Shown one piece after another: positions 1 through 9,299 of a stretch of DNA of 64,000 nucleotides. The number at the start of each line of letters is the position of its first letter. The first letter of the stretch is position 1. The position numbers and the translations under genes are program-made. Source of the stretch: Longimicrobiales bacterium (GTDB lineage: Bacteria > Gemmatimonadota > Gemmatimonadetes > Longimicrobiales > Gaopeijiaceae); NCBI GenBank assembly GCA_951813395.1, contig OX638356.1, forward strand, positions 847,340 through 911,339, read 5' to 3'. The notes under the pieces were generated by a model. That model searched no databases and was not told the origin of the DNA. It worked only from the letters and a program-made list of their open reading frames with translations.

Positions 1-153
1 TCCGTGCGTTCGAGGCTGGCGCCGGAGCAACGCACCCGGCTGGACGAGATCATGGAGCGTGGGCTCGACGACATGAACTGGCGCACGGTGGCCACATACA
101 TCTCGTTGGACCCGGCGGAAGCGGCGGCTTCTCTCCGTTGTTCTATCGTTTGC
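1..153 (+). CDS. Partial reading frame, likely upstream part of the DUF3667-like membrane protein (frameshifted)
   Basis: Frame 1 is open from the window edge to a TGA ending at 153. It encodes a protein-like, charged stretch (SVRSRLAPEQ, then RLDEIMERGLDDMNWRTVATYI). The next gene continues the family in another frame, so this could be the upstream half of one gene split by a small indel around 115-135. It could equally be the end of a separate gene. Frame 3 is also open to the left edge, but its translation is rich in Gly, His and Ala and looks like a shadow frame. The 5' end is outside the window. Confidence 0.35.
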
Positions 154-551
154 TGATCGGCTACTACCACGATCCGGTCGCCGTGATTGAGAGAACAGCG
201 CGCCGCATGACGGCGGTAATCATCCTTTCCCTGCCGTTGTATGCCCTGATCCTTGCTCTGGTCTATCGCAGCGAGCGAAGGTTCTTCGTCGAACACCTGG
301 TGCTCGTGATCCACCTGCAGGCATTCTCGCTGGTCGCCATGTTGCCGAATTACCTGATCATTCCGCGCAATGTGTTTACGACAGTGGTGGCTGTGGGCAT
401 TGTTGCCGGTCACATCTGGTACTACCTGCTGGCTCTGCGGCGCTATTTCGGCGAGAGCTGGGGCAAGACCGTCGGAAGGTGGCTTGTTTTTGCATTCCTG
501 TCGTCTTTTGTTGTTGTCGGCGGAGCTATCGCGGCCTACTTCCTGGGTTGA
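138..551 (+). CDS. DUF3667-like integral membrane protein, C-terminal part
   Basis: This 137-residue frame has about four hydrophobic segments. It carries the pattern SLPLYALILALVYR followed by RRFFVEHLVLVIHLQAF, which resembles the C-terminal membrane region of DUF3667 proteins (LPLxALxLxLxYR, YxEHLVFxLHxxAF). Members are normally about 250-400 residues, so the gene is incomplete here. The only start in the frame is a TTG at 138, and the frame is open further upstream. The stop codon overlaps the ATG of the amidase gene by one base, suggesting translational coupling. Function unknown, probably inner membrane. Confidence 0.55.
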   Translation: MFYRLLIGYYHDPVAVIERTARRMTAVIILSLPLYALILALVYRSERRFFVEHLVLVIHLQAFSLVAMLPNYLIIPRNVFTTVVAVGIVAGHIWYYLLALRRYFGESWGKTVGRWLVFAFLSSFVVVGGAIAAYFLG

Positions 552-2476
552 TGATGTGGCGTAACGCCTGTCGGGCGGTTGGAAGCACCGGGCGACTCGG
601 GCGTCGTCCAAGAACGAGCGCGTTGCCGGTGCTGCTCGTGGTCGCGGCTTGTACGGGTCCCTCCGGGGGACCGCAAACCGACTTTGAAATCGCGGAAGCG
701 TCGATCCCGGACCTGCAGGTTGCGTTGCAGGACGGACGCACGACGTCGGTCGATCTCGTGGACCAATACCTGGCCCGCATTGCGGCCTACGATCGCACGG
801 GCCCGGCCCTCAACACGATCATCCGGCTGAATCCGCTTGCGAGGGAACAGGCGGAAGCGCTGGACGCGGAGCGGGCGAGCGGCGTGGTCCGCGGCCCAAT
901 GCACGGCATTCCGGTCCTCATGAAGGACAACTACGACATGGACTGGATGCCAACGACCGGCTCGAGTCTGGCGCTGGCGGGACTCCGTCCGGCCGACAAC
1001 GCGTTTCAGGTGAAACGTCTTCTGGACGCGGGCGCGGTCATCCTTGGCAAGACCAACCTGCACGAACTCGCCGCCGGGATCACGACGATCAGCTCGCTGG
1101 GCGGGCAGACGCGCAACCCGTACGATCCGGCTCGCAATCCGGGCGGCAGCTCGGGCGGGACGGGCGCGGCGGTCGCGGCCAGCTTCGCAGCCGCAGCGTG
1201 GGGAAGCGACACCTGCGGCTCGATCCGGATCCCGGCGGCCGTGCACAACCTTTTCGGGCTACGGCCAACCAAGGGGCTGTCCAGCATCGACGGGATTCTG
1301 CCGCTCTCGCATTCGCAGGATACGGGCGGGCCGCTGGCGCGGACGGTGACCGATCTGGCCATTGCGCTCGACGCCACTGTGGGGCGTGATCCCGCCGACC
1401 CCGCCACGGCCATCCTCGAGGGGCGCGAGACGCCGGGCTTCCAGGCCGCGCTCGACCCCGCCGCCCTGGACGGCGCCCGCATCGGCGTCCTGGAAGCATG
1501 GATGTCGGAGCAGGGAAGCGCGGGCACCGTGACGCGGGTGATGCGTGATGCCCTCGCGGAGATGGAAGCCCTCGGTGCGACGGTCGTCGACGTCACGATC
1601 CCCGACATGGACGACCTGCTCTCCAACACGGGCCTGATCGACCTCGAATTCAAGTTCGACCTGATGAACTACCTGGCCGGTGTACCCGACGCGCCGGTCT
1701 CGTCGCTGGAAGAGATCCTTGAAGCCGGCCTCCATCACGAGGCGCTGGACGGCAACTTCCGCCGCCGCAACGAACGCGCCGCGCGCGACTCTCCCGAGCT
1801 CACCGAGACCATGGAGCGGCGGCGCGCCCTAACGGCGGCGGTCCTCGACCTCCTCGACCGGCAGGACCTCGACGCCCTCGCCTACCCGACCATGCGGCAG
1901 GAAACCGCCCTCATCGGCACGGCGCCCACCGGCGCCACCTGCTTCCTCAGCGCGCACACCGGCCTCCCCGCGCTCACCATCCCGGCCGGCTTCACCGAGC
2001 GCGGCCTCCCCGTCGGCCTGGAACTGCTGGGCCGCTCGCTCGACGACGCCCGCCTGGTCGCTTTCGCCTTCGCCTACGAGGCCGCCCACCCCAAGCGGCA
2101 GCCACCCCTCCGCACCCCGCCCCTGGCAGACGGCAGGACTCCGCCCCCGGTGCAAATCTCCACCGACCCCCCCAGCGGCGACGGAGTCGACGCCGTCATG
2201 GGCGTGGACCTCCCCACCGGCACGCTGTCCTACCGCATCACGATCCCGGACCTCGCACCCGCCGACGTCTACGGCACGGTTCTGCGCCGCACCTCGGGCG
2301 AGGACGGCCCGGTCGTGGTCCTGCGGCTCGGCGGCCCCGAAGAGCCGGACATGACCGGTGCGGTCGACCTGTCGCCAAGACTCCTGCTCGACATCATGAA
2401 CGGCGACCTCGAACTGCTGGTGCACACCAGCCACGGCCCCGACCACCGCAGCCTCGTCCCTCCGGCCCGACCCTGA
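551..2476 (+). CDS. Exported lipoprotein amidase with a C-terminal CHRD-like domain
   Basis: Amidase-signature hydrolase, which cleaves carboxamides with a Ser-cisSer-Lys triad. Visible motifs are Lys125 (PVLMKDN), the GGSSGG segment at about 198-203 (cis-Ser), and nucleophile Ser224 in DTCGSIRIPAA. The N-terminus has a basic region and a lipobox ending at Cys34 (LLVVAAC), so the protein is probably anchored outside the cytoplasm. The first of two ATGs at 551 overlaps the upstream TGA; 554 is equally possible. At 641 residues it is longer than typical 450-530-residue amidases. The extra 110 residues (about 530-641) read like a CHRD domain, with YRITI, GPVVVLRLGG and a GDLELLVHTSHGP segment. 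The substrate is unknown. Confidence 0.88.
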   Translation: MMWRNACRAVGSTGRLGRRPRTSALPVLLVVAACTGPSGGPQTDFEIAEASIPDLQVALQDGRTTSVDLVDQYLARIAAYDRTGPALNTIIRLNPLAREQAEALDAERASGVVRGPMHGIPVLMKDNYDMDWMPTTGSSLALAGLRPADNAFQVKRLLDAGAVILGKTNLHELAAGITTISSLGGQTRNPYDPARNPGGSSGGTGAAVAASFAAAAWGSDTCGSIRIPAAVHNLFGLRPTKGLSSIDGILPLSHSQDTGGPLARTVTDLAIALDATVGRDPADPATAILEGRETPGFQAALDPAALDGARIGVLEAWMSEQGSAGTVTRVMRDALAEMEALGATVVDVTIPDMDDLLSNTGLIDLEFKFDLMNYLAGVPDAPVSSLEEILEAGLHHEALDGNFRRRNERAARDSPELTETMERRRALTAAVLDLLDRQDLDALAYPTMRQETALIGTAPTGATCFLSAHTGLPALTIPAGFTERGLPVGLELLGRSLDDARLVAFAFAYEAAHPKRQPPLRTPPLADGRTPPPVQISTDPPSGDGVDAVMGVDLPTGTLSYRITIPDLAPADVYGTVLRRTSGEDGPVVVLRLGGPEEPDMTGAVDLSPRLLLDIMNGDLELLVHTSHGPDHRSLVPPARP

Positions 2477-2479
2477 TAC

Positions 2480-3436
2480 CTACCCCCCCTGGCCCTCCCC
2501 AAGGAAGCCCTGGAAGGGGCTCGGACGCTTCGGGCTCGAAAAGCTTCCACCGGTCTCGATGTCGACGGCTATCGAGCCGATCAGGTTCCGGATCGCCTTG
2601 TCCCCCCGGCGCAACGCGTAGCGATACAACGCACGCCAGCCCAGCATTGCCAGCCCCCCGACCGCCAATCCACCAGCAAGGAAGCCCGCCGCACCGGCCG
2701 CGAGGCCCCCGATGCCGAGCGCAACGCCCACGGCCCCGCCCGCAAAGGCACCACCCACGCCGCTCAGCGACGCCAGCACCCCCGAAATGCTGCCCCCGAC
2801 CCACATGTTGAGCTTGTGGCTGTGGATCAGGCTCCCGCGCACGGTCAACTCGGTGGCGGGGGGATCGGTGTCCAGGCGCCGGAGGCTGAAAAGCAGCTGC
2901 TTCAGGTCGATCCAGGCCATCTCGTAGGCGAACGACTGGTCGGCCGTGGATGCCGTGTACGAGTAGGCGGGGACCTTGAAGACCAGCACGCCACCCTCGA
3001 GGGGGTCGGCTCCGTGGTGATCGACGAGACTCAGGCGAAACGGGCGCTCCGGGAGAATGCGTTGCATGGCGGCGTAGACCTCCTCCGCCGGTGCGTGGAT
3101 CACCCGGGAGACCTCCAGCGCTTGCGGCGGTTGGCCCAGGAAACGGGCTGCCAATGCCGACGGGCGCTCCTGGGTTCCTTCGACCAGAGCCCTGTTGCGA
3201 GATTCCACCAGCGCATGATCGACGAACTCGGGCGAGATTCCGGCATCTTCCGCAGCGGCCCGGACATCCGCGAGGCGGTATCCGTCGACCTCCACCGTGT
3301 CAGCGGGATTCCCCCGCGGAGCCAGCTCTCGCGAACGCTCTTCGAGGCGGCGAGCGGCCTCGGCCTGCAGCTCGGCCGCCCGGCGCCAGAGCGCGCGAGC
3401 CTCCACCTCGGATATGCGGGTTTCGTCCTGGCTCAT
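2480..3436 (-). CDS. Uncharacterised protein with an SRPBCC-like middle and Gly/Ala-rich membrane segments
   Basis: 318 residues starting MSQDETRISEVEARALWRRA. The N-terminal 60 residues are helical and charged, then comes a segment (VEVDGYRLADVRAAAEDAGI) that looks like a small helical domain. Residues about 105-210 contain VIHAPAEEVYAAM, reminiscent of an SRPBCC/polyketide-cyclase-type lipid-binding fold. The C-terminus holds a long Gly/Ala hydrophobic stretch (about 225-285) that probably spans the membrane twice. The open frame extends upstream to 3613, but that extension is Arg-rich and not protein-like, so the ATG at 3436 is chosen. It converges on the amidase with 3 bp between stop codons. 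No function can be assigned. Confidence 0.72.
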   Translation of the reverse strand: MSQDETRISEVEARALWRRAAELQAEAARRLEERSRELAPRGNPADTVEVDGYRLADVRAAAEDAGISPEFVDHALVESRNRALVEGTQERPSALAARFLGQPPQALEVSRVIHAPAEEVYAAMQRILPERPFRLSLVDHHGADPLEGGVLVFKVPAYSYTASTADQSFAYEMAWIDLKQLLFSLRRLDTDPPATELTVRGSLIHSHKLNMWVGGSISGVLASLSGVGGAFAGGAVGVALGIGGLAAGAAGFLAGGLAVGGLAMLGWRALYRYALRRGDKAIRNLIGSIAVDIETGGSFSSPKRPSPFQGFLGEGQGG

Positions 3437-3637
3437 GGAATCTCGGCGAGGGTTGGATTGCCGCGAGAACATACGGCGCGGCTGGAAGAGGAGACAAGTG
3501 CCTTGTGCGGCGCCGGGTACCCGCCGTGAAGCCGTGGGATTTGCCCTGACGACTCCGGAAATGCCACGTTTGCACGCTCGCCGCCGCCGACGACAAATAC
3601 CCACCGGTGTCACGCCCCCTCAGTCGGAGAAGCCACC

Positions 3638-6600
3638 ATGCAGCGCTCCACGACGACCACCATGGTCCTGGCACTCACGTGCGCAGCCGCCACACACGTC
3701 GCCACCACCCCCGCCGCCGCCCAGGCCCCCGACCGCATCGCCGCCGGCCTCACCTGGCGCTACATCGGCCCTGCCATCGCGGGCGGGCGCATCAGCGACG
3801 TCGAGATCGTGCCGGGCACGCAGTCGCACATCCTTGTCGGGGCCGCGTCGGGCGGCGTCTGGGAGAGCGTGAACCACGGCACCACGTGGACCCCCATCTT
3901 CGACGACCAGCCCAACCTGTCCGTCGGAGACATTGCGCTCGCCCCATCCGACCCGCTCGAGATCTGGGTCGGCACCGGCGAGGCCAACAACCGCAACAGC
4001 TCGCCGTGGGGGCAGGGCGTCTACCACTCCTCGGACGGCGGCAAGACGTGGCGGCTCACCGGGCTCGAGGACACGAGGCACGTCGGCCGCATCGTGGTGC
4101 ACCCCACGGATCCGGAGCGCGTCTGGGTGGCCGCGGTGGGCCATCTCTTCGGGCCGAACGAGGAGCGCGGCGTCTTCCGCACGACCGACCGGGGCGCCAC
4201 ATGGCAGAAGCTCCTCTACATCGACGCGAACACGGGCGCGACCGATCTCGCCATGGATCCGTCCGATCCCGCCATTCTCTACGCGGCGATGTACCAGCGC
4301 CAACGGCGGGCGTACGGGTTCATCGGCGGCGGGCCCGGCAGCGGCATCTACAAGAGCACGGACGGTGGCGATACCTGGCGGGAGCTGACCGAGGGTTTGC
4401 CTGAGGGCGACATGGGCCGTATCGGCCTCGCGGTGTCGCGCCGCAACCCCCAGCTGGTCATGGCGGTGGTCGAAGCTGAAGACGGCGGAATCTTCAAGTC
4501 GACCGATCGTGGCGAAACATGGACGCGGGTCAACGAGCTCAACCAGCGCCCCATGTACTACAGCCAGCTCCGCATCGATCCCAACGACGACGAGACCGTG
4601 TACCTGGTGGCGGGCTCGCTGCACCGCACCACCGACGGCGGCGAGAACTTCGCCACGGTTGCGCAGGAGGTCGTGTACAACACCGGCGTGCATGTGGACC
4701 ACCACGACCTGTGGATTGACCCCGAGAACTCGGCGCACATGATCCTCGGCAACGACGGCGGCCTGTATTCGACCTGGGACCGGGGCGACAACTGGACCTT
4801 CATTTCCAACATCCCGATCCAGCAGTTCTACGACATCGACCTCGACATGGCCGACCCGTACTTCGTGTACGGCGGCCTGCAGGACAACAACTCGTACCGG
4901 GGGCCGAGCCGGAACACTCGCTACCACGGGATCCTCAACCGCGACTGGCAGGTGGTCGACTACGGCGACGGGATGTACGCCGAGGCGGACTGGTCCGATC
5001 CCGGGACCGTCTACGTGACCTCGCAGAACGCGGGGATCGTGCGCGTCGACCTGGCGACTGGCGACCGCAAGGCCCTGAAGCCCTTCCCGCGCGACACGAC
5101 CGAAGCGTACAGCTTCGACTGGAAGTCCCCGATCCTGGTTTCTCCTCACAACCCGGACCGCGTCTACCTGGGCGGCAACCGCCTCTTCATCTCGGACGAC
5201 CGCGGCGAGAGCTGGCGCGCGACCGACGAACTGACACGGGGCCTGGACCACGACAGCATCCCGATCATGGGGATGCTGCCCGACTCCACGACGCTGTCCA
5301 GGCACGACGGTGTCTCGGGTTACGGCGAGATCACGGCGGTGTCCGAGTCGCCGGTTAGGGCGGGCGTGCTGTGGACCGGCGCGGACGACGGCACCGTCCA
5401 GGTGAGCCGCGACGACGGCGTGACCTGGACGGACGTCTCGGCGAACATCGTGGGTGCGGCGGGCGGGCCGCCGTTTGCGTACTACGTAAGCTGGGTGGAG
5501 GCATCGCACCACGAAGCGGCGCGCGCGTACGTCAGTCTCGACGGGCACTGGGACGACGACTACGCGCCCTATGTGTTCGTGACCGAGGACATGGGGGCGA
5601 CGTGGCGGTCGCTCGCGGCCGGGCTGGGGAGCGCGACGGTCAACGTGGTGCGCGAGCATCACGCCAACCCGCACGTGCTGATCGTGGGCGCGGAGGACGG
5701 CGCCTTCGCGTCGATCGACCGGGGCGCCAACTGGGCACTTCTCGGCTCGGGAATGCCCGCCGTGCCCGTCGACGACATCGAAATCCACCCGCGCGACAAC
5801 GACGTGGTCGCCGGGACGCACGGCCGCGGCATTTACGTCCTGGACGACATCGGGCTGATCTCGCCGTACATATACCTCGAAACCGGCGGTGTAACGGGCA
5901 CCACGACCGTTTTGCTCAGCCAACCGATCTTCGCGCCGCCCAGGGACGCAACCATGTTCCTCTACCGCAACGACGTGCCGTCGCAGGGACAGGGGATGTT
6001 CCGGGCCGCGAATCCGGCGTACGGCGCGTGGTTCGACTACTGGCTGCCGGAAGCGGTGGAGAGCGGCGTGAACATCGAGGTTCGGGACGCTTCGGGTGCC
6101 GTGGTGCGGACCCTGACCGGGCCCGGGGCGGCGGGAACGAGCCGCGTGACCTGGGACCTGCGCCACGAGCCCATCCCGCACGACACGACCCGCTACGATG
6201 TCCCCAACCTGGATTCGGGCCCCGACGGGCCGCTGGTGCTGCCGGGCGAGTTCACGGTGGTTCTCACCGTTGGCGACGACCGCCGCCAGCAGGATCTCAC
6301 CGTGCGGCCCGACGACCGGCTGCGCGTTTCGGAAGCCGAACGCGTCGCGCGCTACGAGTTCACGATGGAGCTGCACGAGTTGAAGCTGTTCGCCTACGAC
6401 GTGGGCGTCGCCGCCTACGACCTGGAGCGCGAGGCGAACGGCGCGGTCGAGACGCTGGAAGAGACCGACGGCGTCGACGAGGACGACCTCGAACGCGCAA
6501 GGGAGCTCGCCGCCGAGATCGAGGAGGTTGCCGACGAGTGGCGGCGCCTCAACAGCGACATTCGCAACTGGTGGACCGGTCTGCTGGGCAAGTTCGACGG

Positions 6601-6781
6601 CGGACCGTCGACGATGGGGTCACTGAGCGGGCCCTCGGACGACCATCGCCGCCGAATGGCGCGGATCTGGGAGGAGGCCCGCGCGGCAGAGGAGCAGCTG
6701 GACGAGGTGGTCGACGATGTCGTGCGCGACCTGAACGAGGTCCTGGAAGGGGCGGGAGTGGACGGAATCGGCGGTTCGTGA
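3638..6781 (+). CDS. Secreted sortilin/VPS10-like Asp-box (BNR) repeat protein
   Basis: 1047 residues with a signal peptide (MQRSTTTTMVLALTCAAATH to about residue 30, ending AAAQA). About ten Asp-box motifs of type SxDxGxxW follow through the first 700 residues: SSDGGKTW, TTDRGATW, STDGGDTW, STDRGETW, TWDRGDNW, SDDRGESW, SRDDGVTW, TEDMGATW and SIDRGANW. This is the VPS10/sialidase-like multi-blade propeller architecture common in Gemmatimonadota and Acidobacteria. The C-terminal 300 residues hold a beta-sandwich-like segment and a helical acidic end (EETDGVDEDDLERARELAAE). No catalytic residues for glycoside hydrolysis are evident; a binding or scaffold role is an inference. Confidence 0.88.
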   Translation: MQRSTTTTMVLALTCAAATHVATTPAAAQAPDRIAAGLTWRYIGPAIAGGRISDVEIVPGTQSHILVGAASGGVWESVNHGTTWTPIFDDQPNLSVGDIALAPSDPLEIWVGTGEANNRNSSPWGQGVYHSSDGGKTWRLTGLEDTRHVGRIVVHPTDPERVWVAAVGHLFGPNEERGVFRTTDRGATWQKLLYIDANTGATDLAMDPSDPAILYAAMYQRQRRAYGFIGGGPGSGIYKSTDGGDTWRELTEGLPEGDMGRIGLAVSRRNPQLVMAVVEAEDGGIFKSTDRGETWTRVNELNQRPMYYSQLRIDPNDDETVYLVAGSLHRTTDGGENFATVAQEVVYNTGVHVDHHDLWIDPENSAHMILGNDGGLYSTWDRGDNWTFISNIPIQQFYDIDLDMADPYFVYGGLQDNNSYRGPSRNTRYHGILNRDWQVVDYGDGMYAEADWSDPGTVYVTSQNAGIVRVDLATGDRKALKPFPRDTTEAYSFDWKSPILVSPHNPDRVYLGGNRLFISDDRGESWRATDELTRGLDHDSIPIMGMLPDSTTLSRHDGVSGYGEITAVSESPVRAGVLWTGADDGTVQVSRDDGVTWTDVSANIVGAAGGPPFAYYVSWVEASHHEAARAYVSLDGHWDDDYAPYVFVTEDMGATWRSLAAGLGSATVNVVREHHANPHVLIVGAEDGAFASIDRGANWALLGSGMPAVPVDDIEIHPRDNDVVAGTHGRGIYVLDDIGLISPYIYLETGGVTGTTTVLLSQPIFAPPRDATMFLYRNDVPSQGQGMFRAANPAYGAWFDYWLPEAVESGVNIEVRDASGAVVRTLTGPGAAGTSRVTWDLRHEPIPHDTTRYDVPNLDSGPDGPLVLPGEFTVVLTVGDDRRQQDLTVRPDDRLRVSEAERVARYEFTMELHELKLFAYDVGVAAYDLEREANGAVETLEETDGVDEDDLERARELAAEIEEVADEWRRLNSDIRNWWTGLLGKFDGGPSTMGSLSGPSDDHRRRMARIWEEARAAEEQLDEVVDDVVRDLNEVLEGAGVDGIGGS

Positions 6782-6836
6782 CCTGATTGTTACAAGACCG
6801 TCGGTTTTTCGTGCGCTGGGCACGTGACGATCATGT

Positions 6837-7415
6837 ATGAAGGTGACCAACCATGCCGAACGGCTGTCCGGTAGGCGGCCCGACCTGCCGGCAAACGTGA
6901 TTCCGTTCCTGACGGCGTCGCGCCACCGGCGTGGATGCGGCCCGGTGGAACTGGCTGTTGCACTTCGGCGACTCCACGCGGCCGGTATGCGCGGCGGTTT
7001 CGTTCTCCTGGATGCCGAGCCTGCAGACACCGTGCGGAACGCACGATCCCACGGCGCTTCCATTTCGCATCCCGATCTGCAGTGGTGGAAACGGTTGGGC
7101 GACCGGATCGCGGAGCAGACCCGGCTTAGTGTCGCATTGCTCGGCGTAGAGCCAGACGCCGAGACCCCCTCCTCCGTGAACGGTCGCCCGCAGAGGCGGT
7201 GCGTCGTGCTGCCCGGCTTCCCGCGAGGTGAGCGCTCGGTCTTGCTGGAGCTCGCGCGGGCGGTCTGCTCCGGCGACCTCGACCTCCTGGCGGAAGCGCG
7301 CGCACTGGGCGTCCCGGCCTTCGAGCCGGACGAACTGGCCGGTGCGAGCAGCGACGGAACGCTGCCGGAACTGTTGGCGCACCCGGTCGCGCGGACGTTG
7401 CCGGCCTCCGCGTAG
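6837..7415 (+). CDS. Hypothetical protein, no recognised family
   Basis: 192 residues from an ATG at 6837. I recognise no domain. It is soluble-looking with no signal peptide and is rich in Arg, Leu and Ala. It has one helix-like stretch (PVELAVALRRLHAAGMRGGFVLLDAE) and a C-terminal part ending LPELLAHPVARTLP. Third-codon GC bias is weaker than in neighbouring genes, which could mean recent acquisition or a marginal gene. The opposite strand also has a long open frame (6831-7466), but its translation is Arg/Gln/His-rich and unconvincing. It converges on the next lipoprotein gene with 7 bp between stops. Confidence 0.5.
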   Translation: MKVTNHAERLSGRRPDLPANVIPFLTASRHRRGCGPVELAVALRRLHAAGMRGGFVLLDAEPADTVRNARSHGASISHPDLQWWKRLGDRIAEQTRLSVALLGVEPDAETPSSVNGRPQRRCVVLPGFPRGERSVLLELARAVCSGDLDLLAEARALGVPAFEPDELAGASSDGTLPELLAHPVARTLPASA

Positions 7416-7422
7416 CGCCCAG

Positions 7423-8694
7423 TCAGTTCGACCGCGCCAGCTCCCACAGCTGTACGTATTCGACATCCAGTTCGTCGACCGTCTTGCCCAGGATGTAGTC
7501 CTCGCCGATCTCGTAGATCGTCAGGCCCGCCGGTGTTTCGACGAATCCCAGAGCGCGGCCCTCCGGGTCGAAGACCGTCCAGACCGGGTTCGCGCCCTCG
7601 TCACCGGGGAGCTCGAACTCCCGGACCCAGAGATGGTCGAGCGCGTCGACCTCCAGGCCGGAGTAGGCGGGAAAGGTTTCCACCATGGGGACGTTGGCGG
7701 CGACCTCGAGCCGGCGATCGCGATCTTCGTCCGAAAGATCCGCGAAGCGTTCGTGAAAGTCGGCATCCAGCTGGGCCTGGGTCGGTGTGCCGACCACGTG
7801 CTCGCGGCGCACGATGCGGGCGAGGGATCCGTCGCTGGCGAAAGCCCTGATCTCGTACGTCTCGTTTTGTCCGAAGGCGATCAGGTCGCCCCATGCGGCC
7901 GCGAAGGTCGACCTGCCGAAGGGGTGCCTCAGGCGTGTGACGTAGTACATCCTCTCTTCTTCGACGAGAACGCTCTCGGAGTACGTCTCGGGTCCCGGAT
8001 GGTCGCCCATGGACGCGGTGGTGGTGCCGTCGGCCAGGACGAGACCGTAGGCATGGTCCCACCGCCAGAGCCCCTCGGTCATGGAGCCACCCTCGTCCCT
8101 TGTCAGGATCGTTCCGTCTGGAAGCATGTCCATCATCCGATGTGAGATCGGGTCGGTGCTGATTGACCTGAAGAAGCCTCCCGGCTCACCCATCAGCGCA
8201 GTGGTTCTTCCGTGGCCACCCTGGAGATCGAAGATGGCAATCCGCCCCTGCACCGAATCGGCGGCGACCAGGGAGTCCCCCGGCCACGGCTGCACGAGTG
8301 CCAGCGACCGGAACTCCCCGGGCCCTTCCCCCTGGCCTGCCCAGGCATCCAGGTAGCCACCGGCGTCGTCAAACACCAGCAACTGATTCGAACCGCTGTT
8401 CGCCACGACGATCCGACCGTCGGCCAGCCTGGTCGCGTCGCCGACTTCGTACAACTGGTAATCCTCTGCCGCCATCGGGGCGCCAGCGGACGCCCGGGGT
8501 ACCGTCGCGACTCGCCACCCGAGACGCGACCCGGGCTCGGGACTTGCGCTCTCCACGATCGTGACCCCGGCGCTGTCCCTGACTCCGTAGGCGAGCTGGT
8601 CCGGCCAGTCCGCAGGGTCGGGGCCACCCTCACAGCCGGCGATGCCAACGACGACCAGGACTCCCGCGAGCGTCAGCACCCCGCTTCTGTCCAT
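7423..8694 (-). CDS. 6-bladed beta-propeller lipoprotein
   Basis: 423 residues. The start at 8694 gives MDRSGVLTLAGVLVVVGIAGC, a clean lipoprotein signal with Cys21; the open frame runs upstream to 8853 but is Arg-rich there. The mature protein begins with a motif shared with the lipoprotein at 19865-21073 (GVTIVES versus GVRIVES). It then shows blade-type repeats such as RIVVANSGSNQLLVFDDAGGYL and GQGEGPGEFRSLALV, the NHL-like pattern in which a GEGPGEF motif joins blades. It probably sits on the outer membrane or periplasmic face. Binding partner unknown. It lies 49 bp downstream of the RidA gene and may be its operon partner. Confidence 0.82.
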   Translation of the reverse strand: MDRSGVLTLAGVLVVVGIAGCEGGPDPADWPDQLAYGVRDSAGVTIVESASPEPGSRLGWRVATVPRASAGAPMAAEDYQLYEVGDATRLADGRIVVANSGSNQLLVFDDAGGYLDAWAGQGEGPGEFRSLALVQPWPGDSLVAADSVQGRIAIFDLQGGHGRTTALMGEPGGFFRSISTDPISHRMMDMLPDGTILTRDEGGSMTEGLWRWDHAYGLVLADGTTTASMGDHPGPETYSESVLVEEERMYYVTRLRHPFGRSTFAAAWGDLIAFGQNETYEIRAFASDGSLARIVRREHVVGTPTQAQLDADFHERFADLSDEDRDRRLEVAANVPMVETFPAYSGLEVDALDHLWVREFELPGDEGANPVWTVFDPEGRALGFVETPAGLTIYEIGEDYILGKTVDELDVEYVQLWELARSN

Positions 8695-8743
8695 CCGGTT
8701 CGCCCCGGTGCGAGACGCCCGTACCGGGGGCGGTTCGCGCACG

Positions 8744-9253
8744 TCACCGCCCCCGCGCAATGCACTCGATCTCCACCTTTGCGCCGAGCGCAAGTCCGCT
8801 TCCGGCCATCGCCGATCGCGCCGGCGGTTCGATGTCCTCGAAGTAGGTGACATAGGCCTCGTTCATCTCCGGGTAGTCGGCGATGTCGGCGAGGAATACC
8901 GTGCACTTCACGAGGTCCTCGAAGCCGAGCCCCGCCGCTTCAAGGATGCGCCCGATGTTGTCCATGGTTGCACGCGTCTCGGCGCCGACGCCGCCCTCCA
9001 CGACGCGCAGTTCACCGCTGGGCGGGGTGCCGATCGCGCCGGAAAGGAAGACCAGGTCGCCGACGCGCACCGCCGGGGTGAAGAACGGCAACCGGGCGAC
9101 GCCCTCGGGGACGATGTGCTCGATGGGTGTGGGTTCGGGCATGGTGCCGCCTTCCTGGTGGGCGCCTTCGCCGGGCGCGGGGGGTGACTCGCAGGCCACG
9201 CTCGTGGCGAGTGTGAACAGGGTGGCGCTCATGCAGGCATGCCGCAGCCACAT
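8744..9253 (-). CDS. Exported lipoprotein of the RidA (YjgF/YER057c/UK114) family
   Basis: The RidA fold occupies about residues 45-169. It includes PFFTPAVRVGDLVFLSGAIG, the conserved TRATMDNIGRILEAAGLGFEDLVKCTVFL segment read in pieces, and the family ending KVEIECIA. RidA proteins normally deaminate reactive enamines or imines in the cytosol. This one instead has a lipoprotein signal with Cys21 (TLATSVAC). I chose the ATG at 9253, 46 bp past the amidohydrolase stop. An earlier ATG at 9310 would overlap that gene by 11 bp and add a basic leader. It probably acts in the periplasm, but the substrate is unknown. Confidence 0.83.
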   Translation of the reverse strand: MWLRHACMSATLFTLATSVACESPPAPGEGAHQEGGTMPEPTPIEHIVPEGVARLPFFTPAVRVGDLVFLSGAIGTPPSGELRVVEGGVGAETRATMDNIGRILEAAGLGFEDLVKCTVFLADIADYPEMNEAYVTYFEDIEPPARSAMAGSGLALGAKVEIECIARGR

Positions 9254-9299
9254 TGAAGCCACGTGGCGGGGGCGAAGCCATAGCCGAAACGGCCGCGTT

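Noticed and set aside
3620-6376. Antisense 918-residue open frame opposite the Asp-box protein
   Set aside because: Rich in Arg, His, Val and Asp with no recognisable domain; mirror of a strongly supported coding strand in high-GC DNA.
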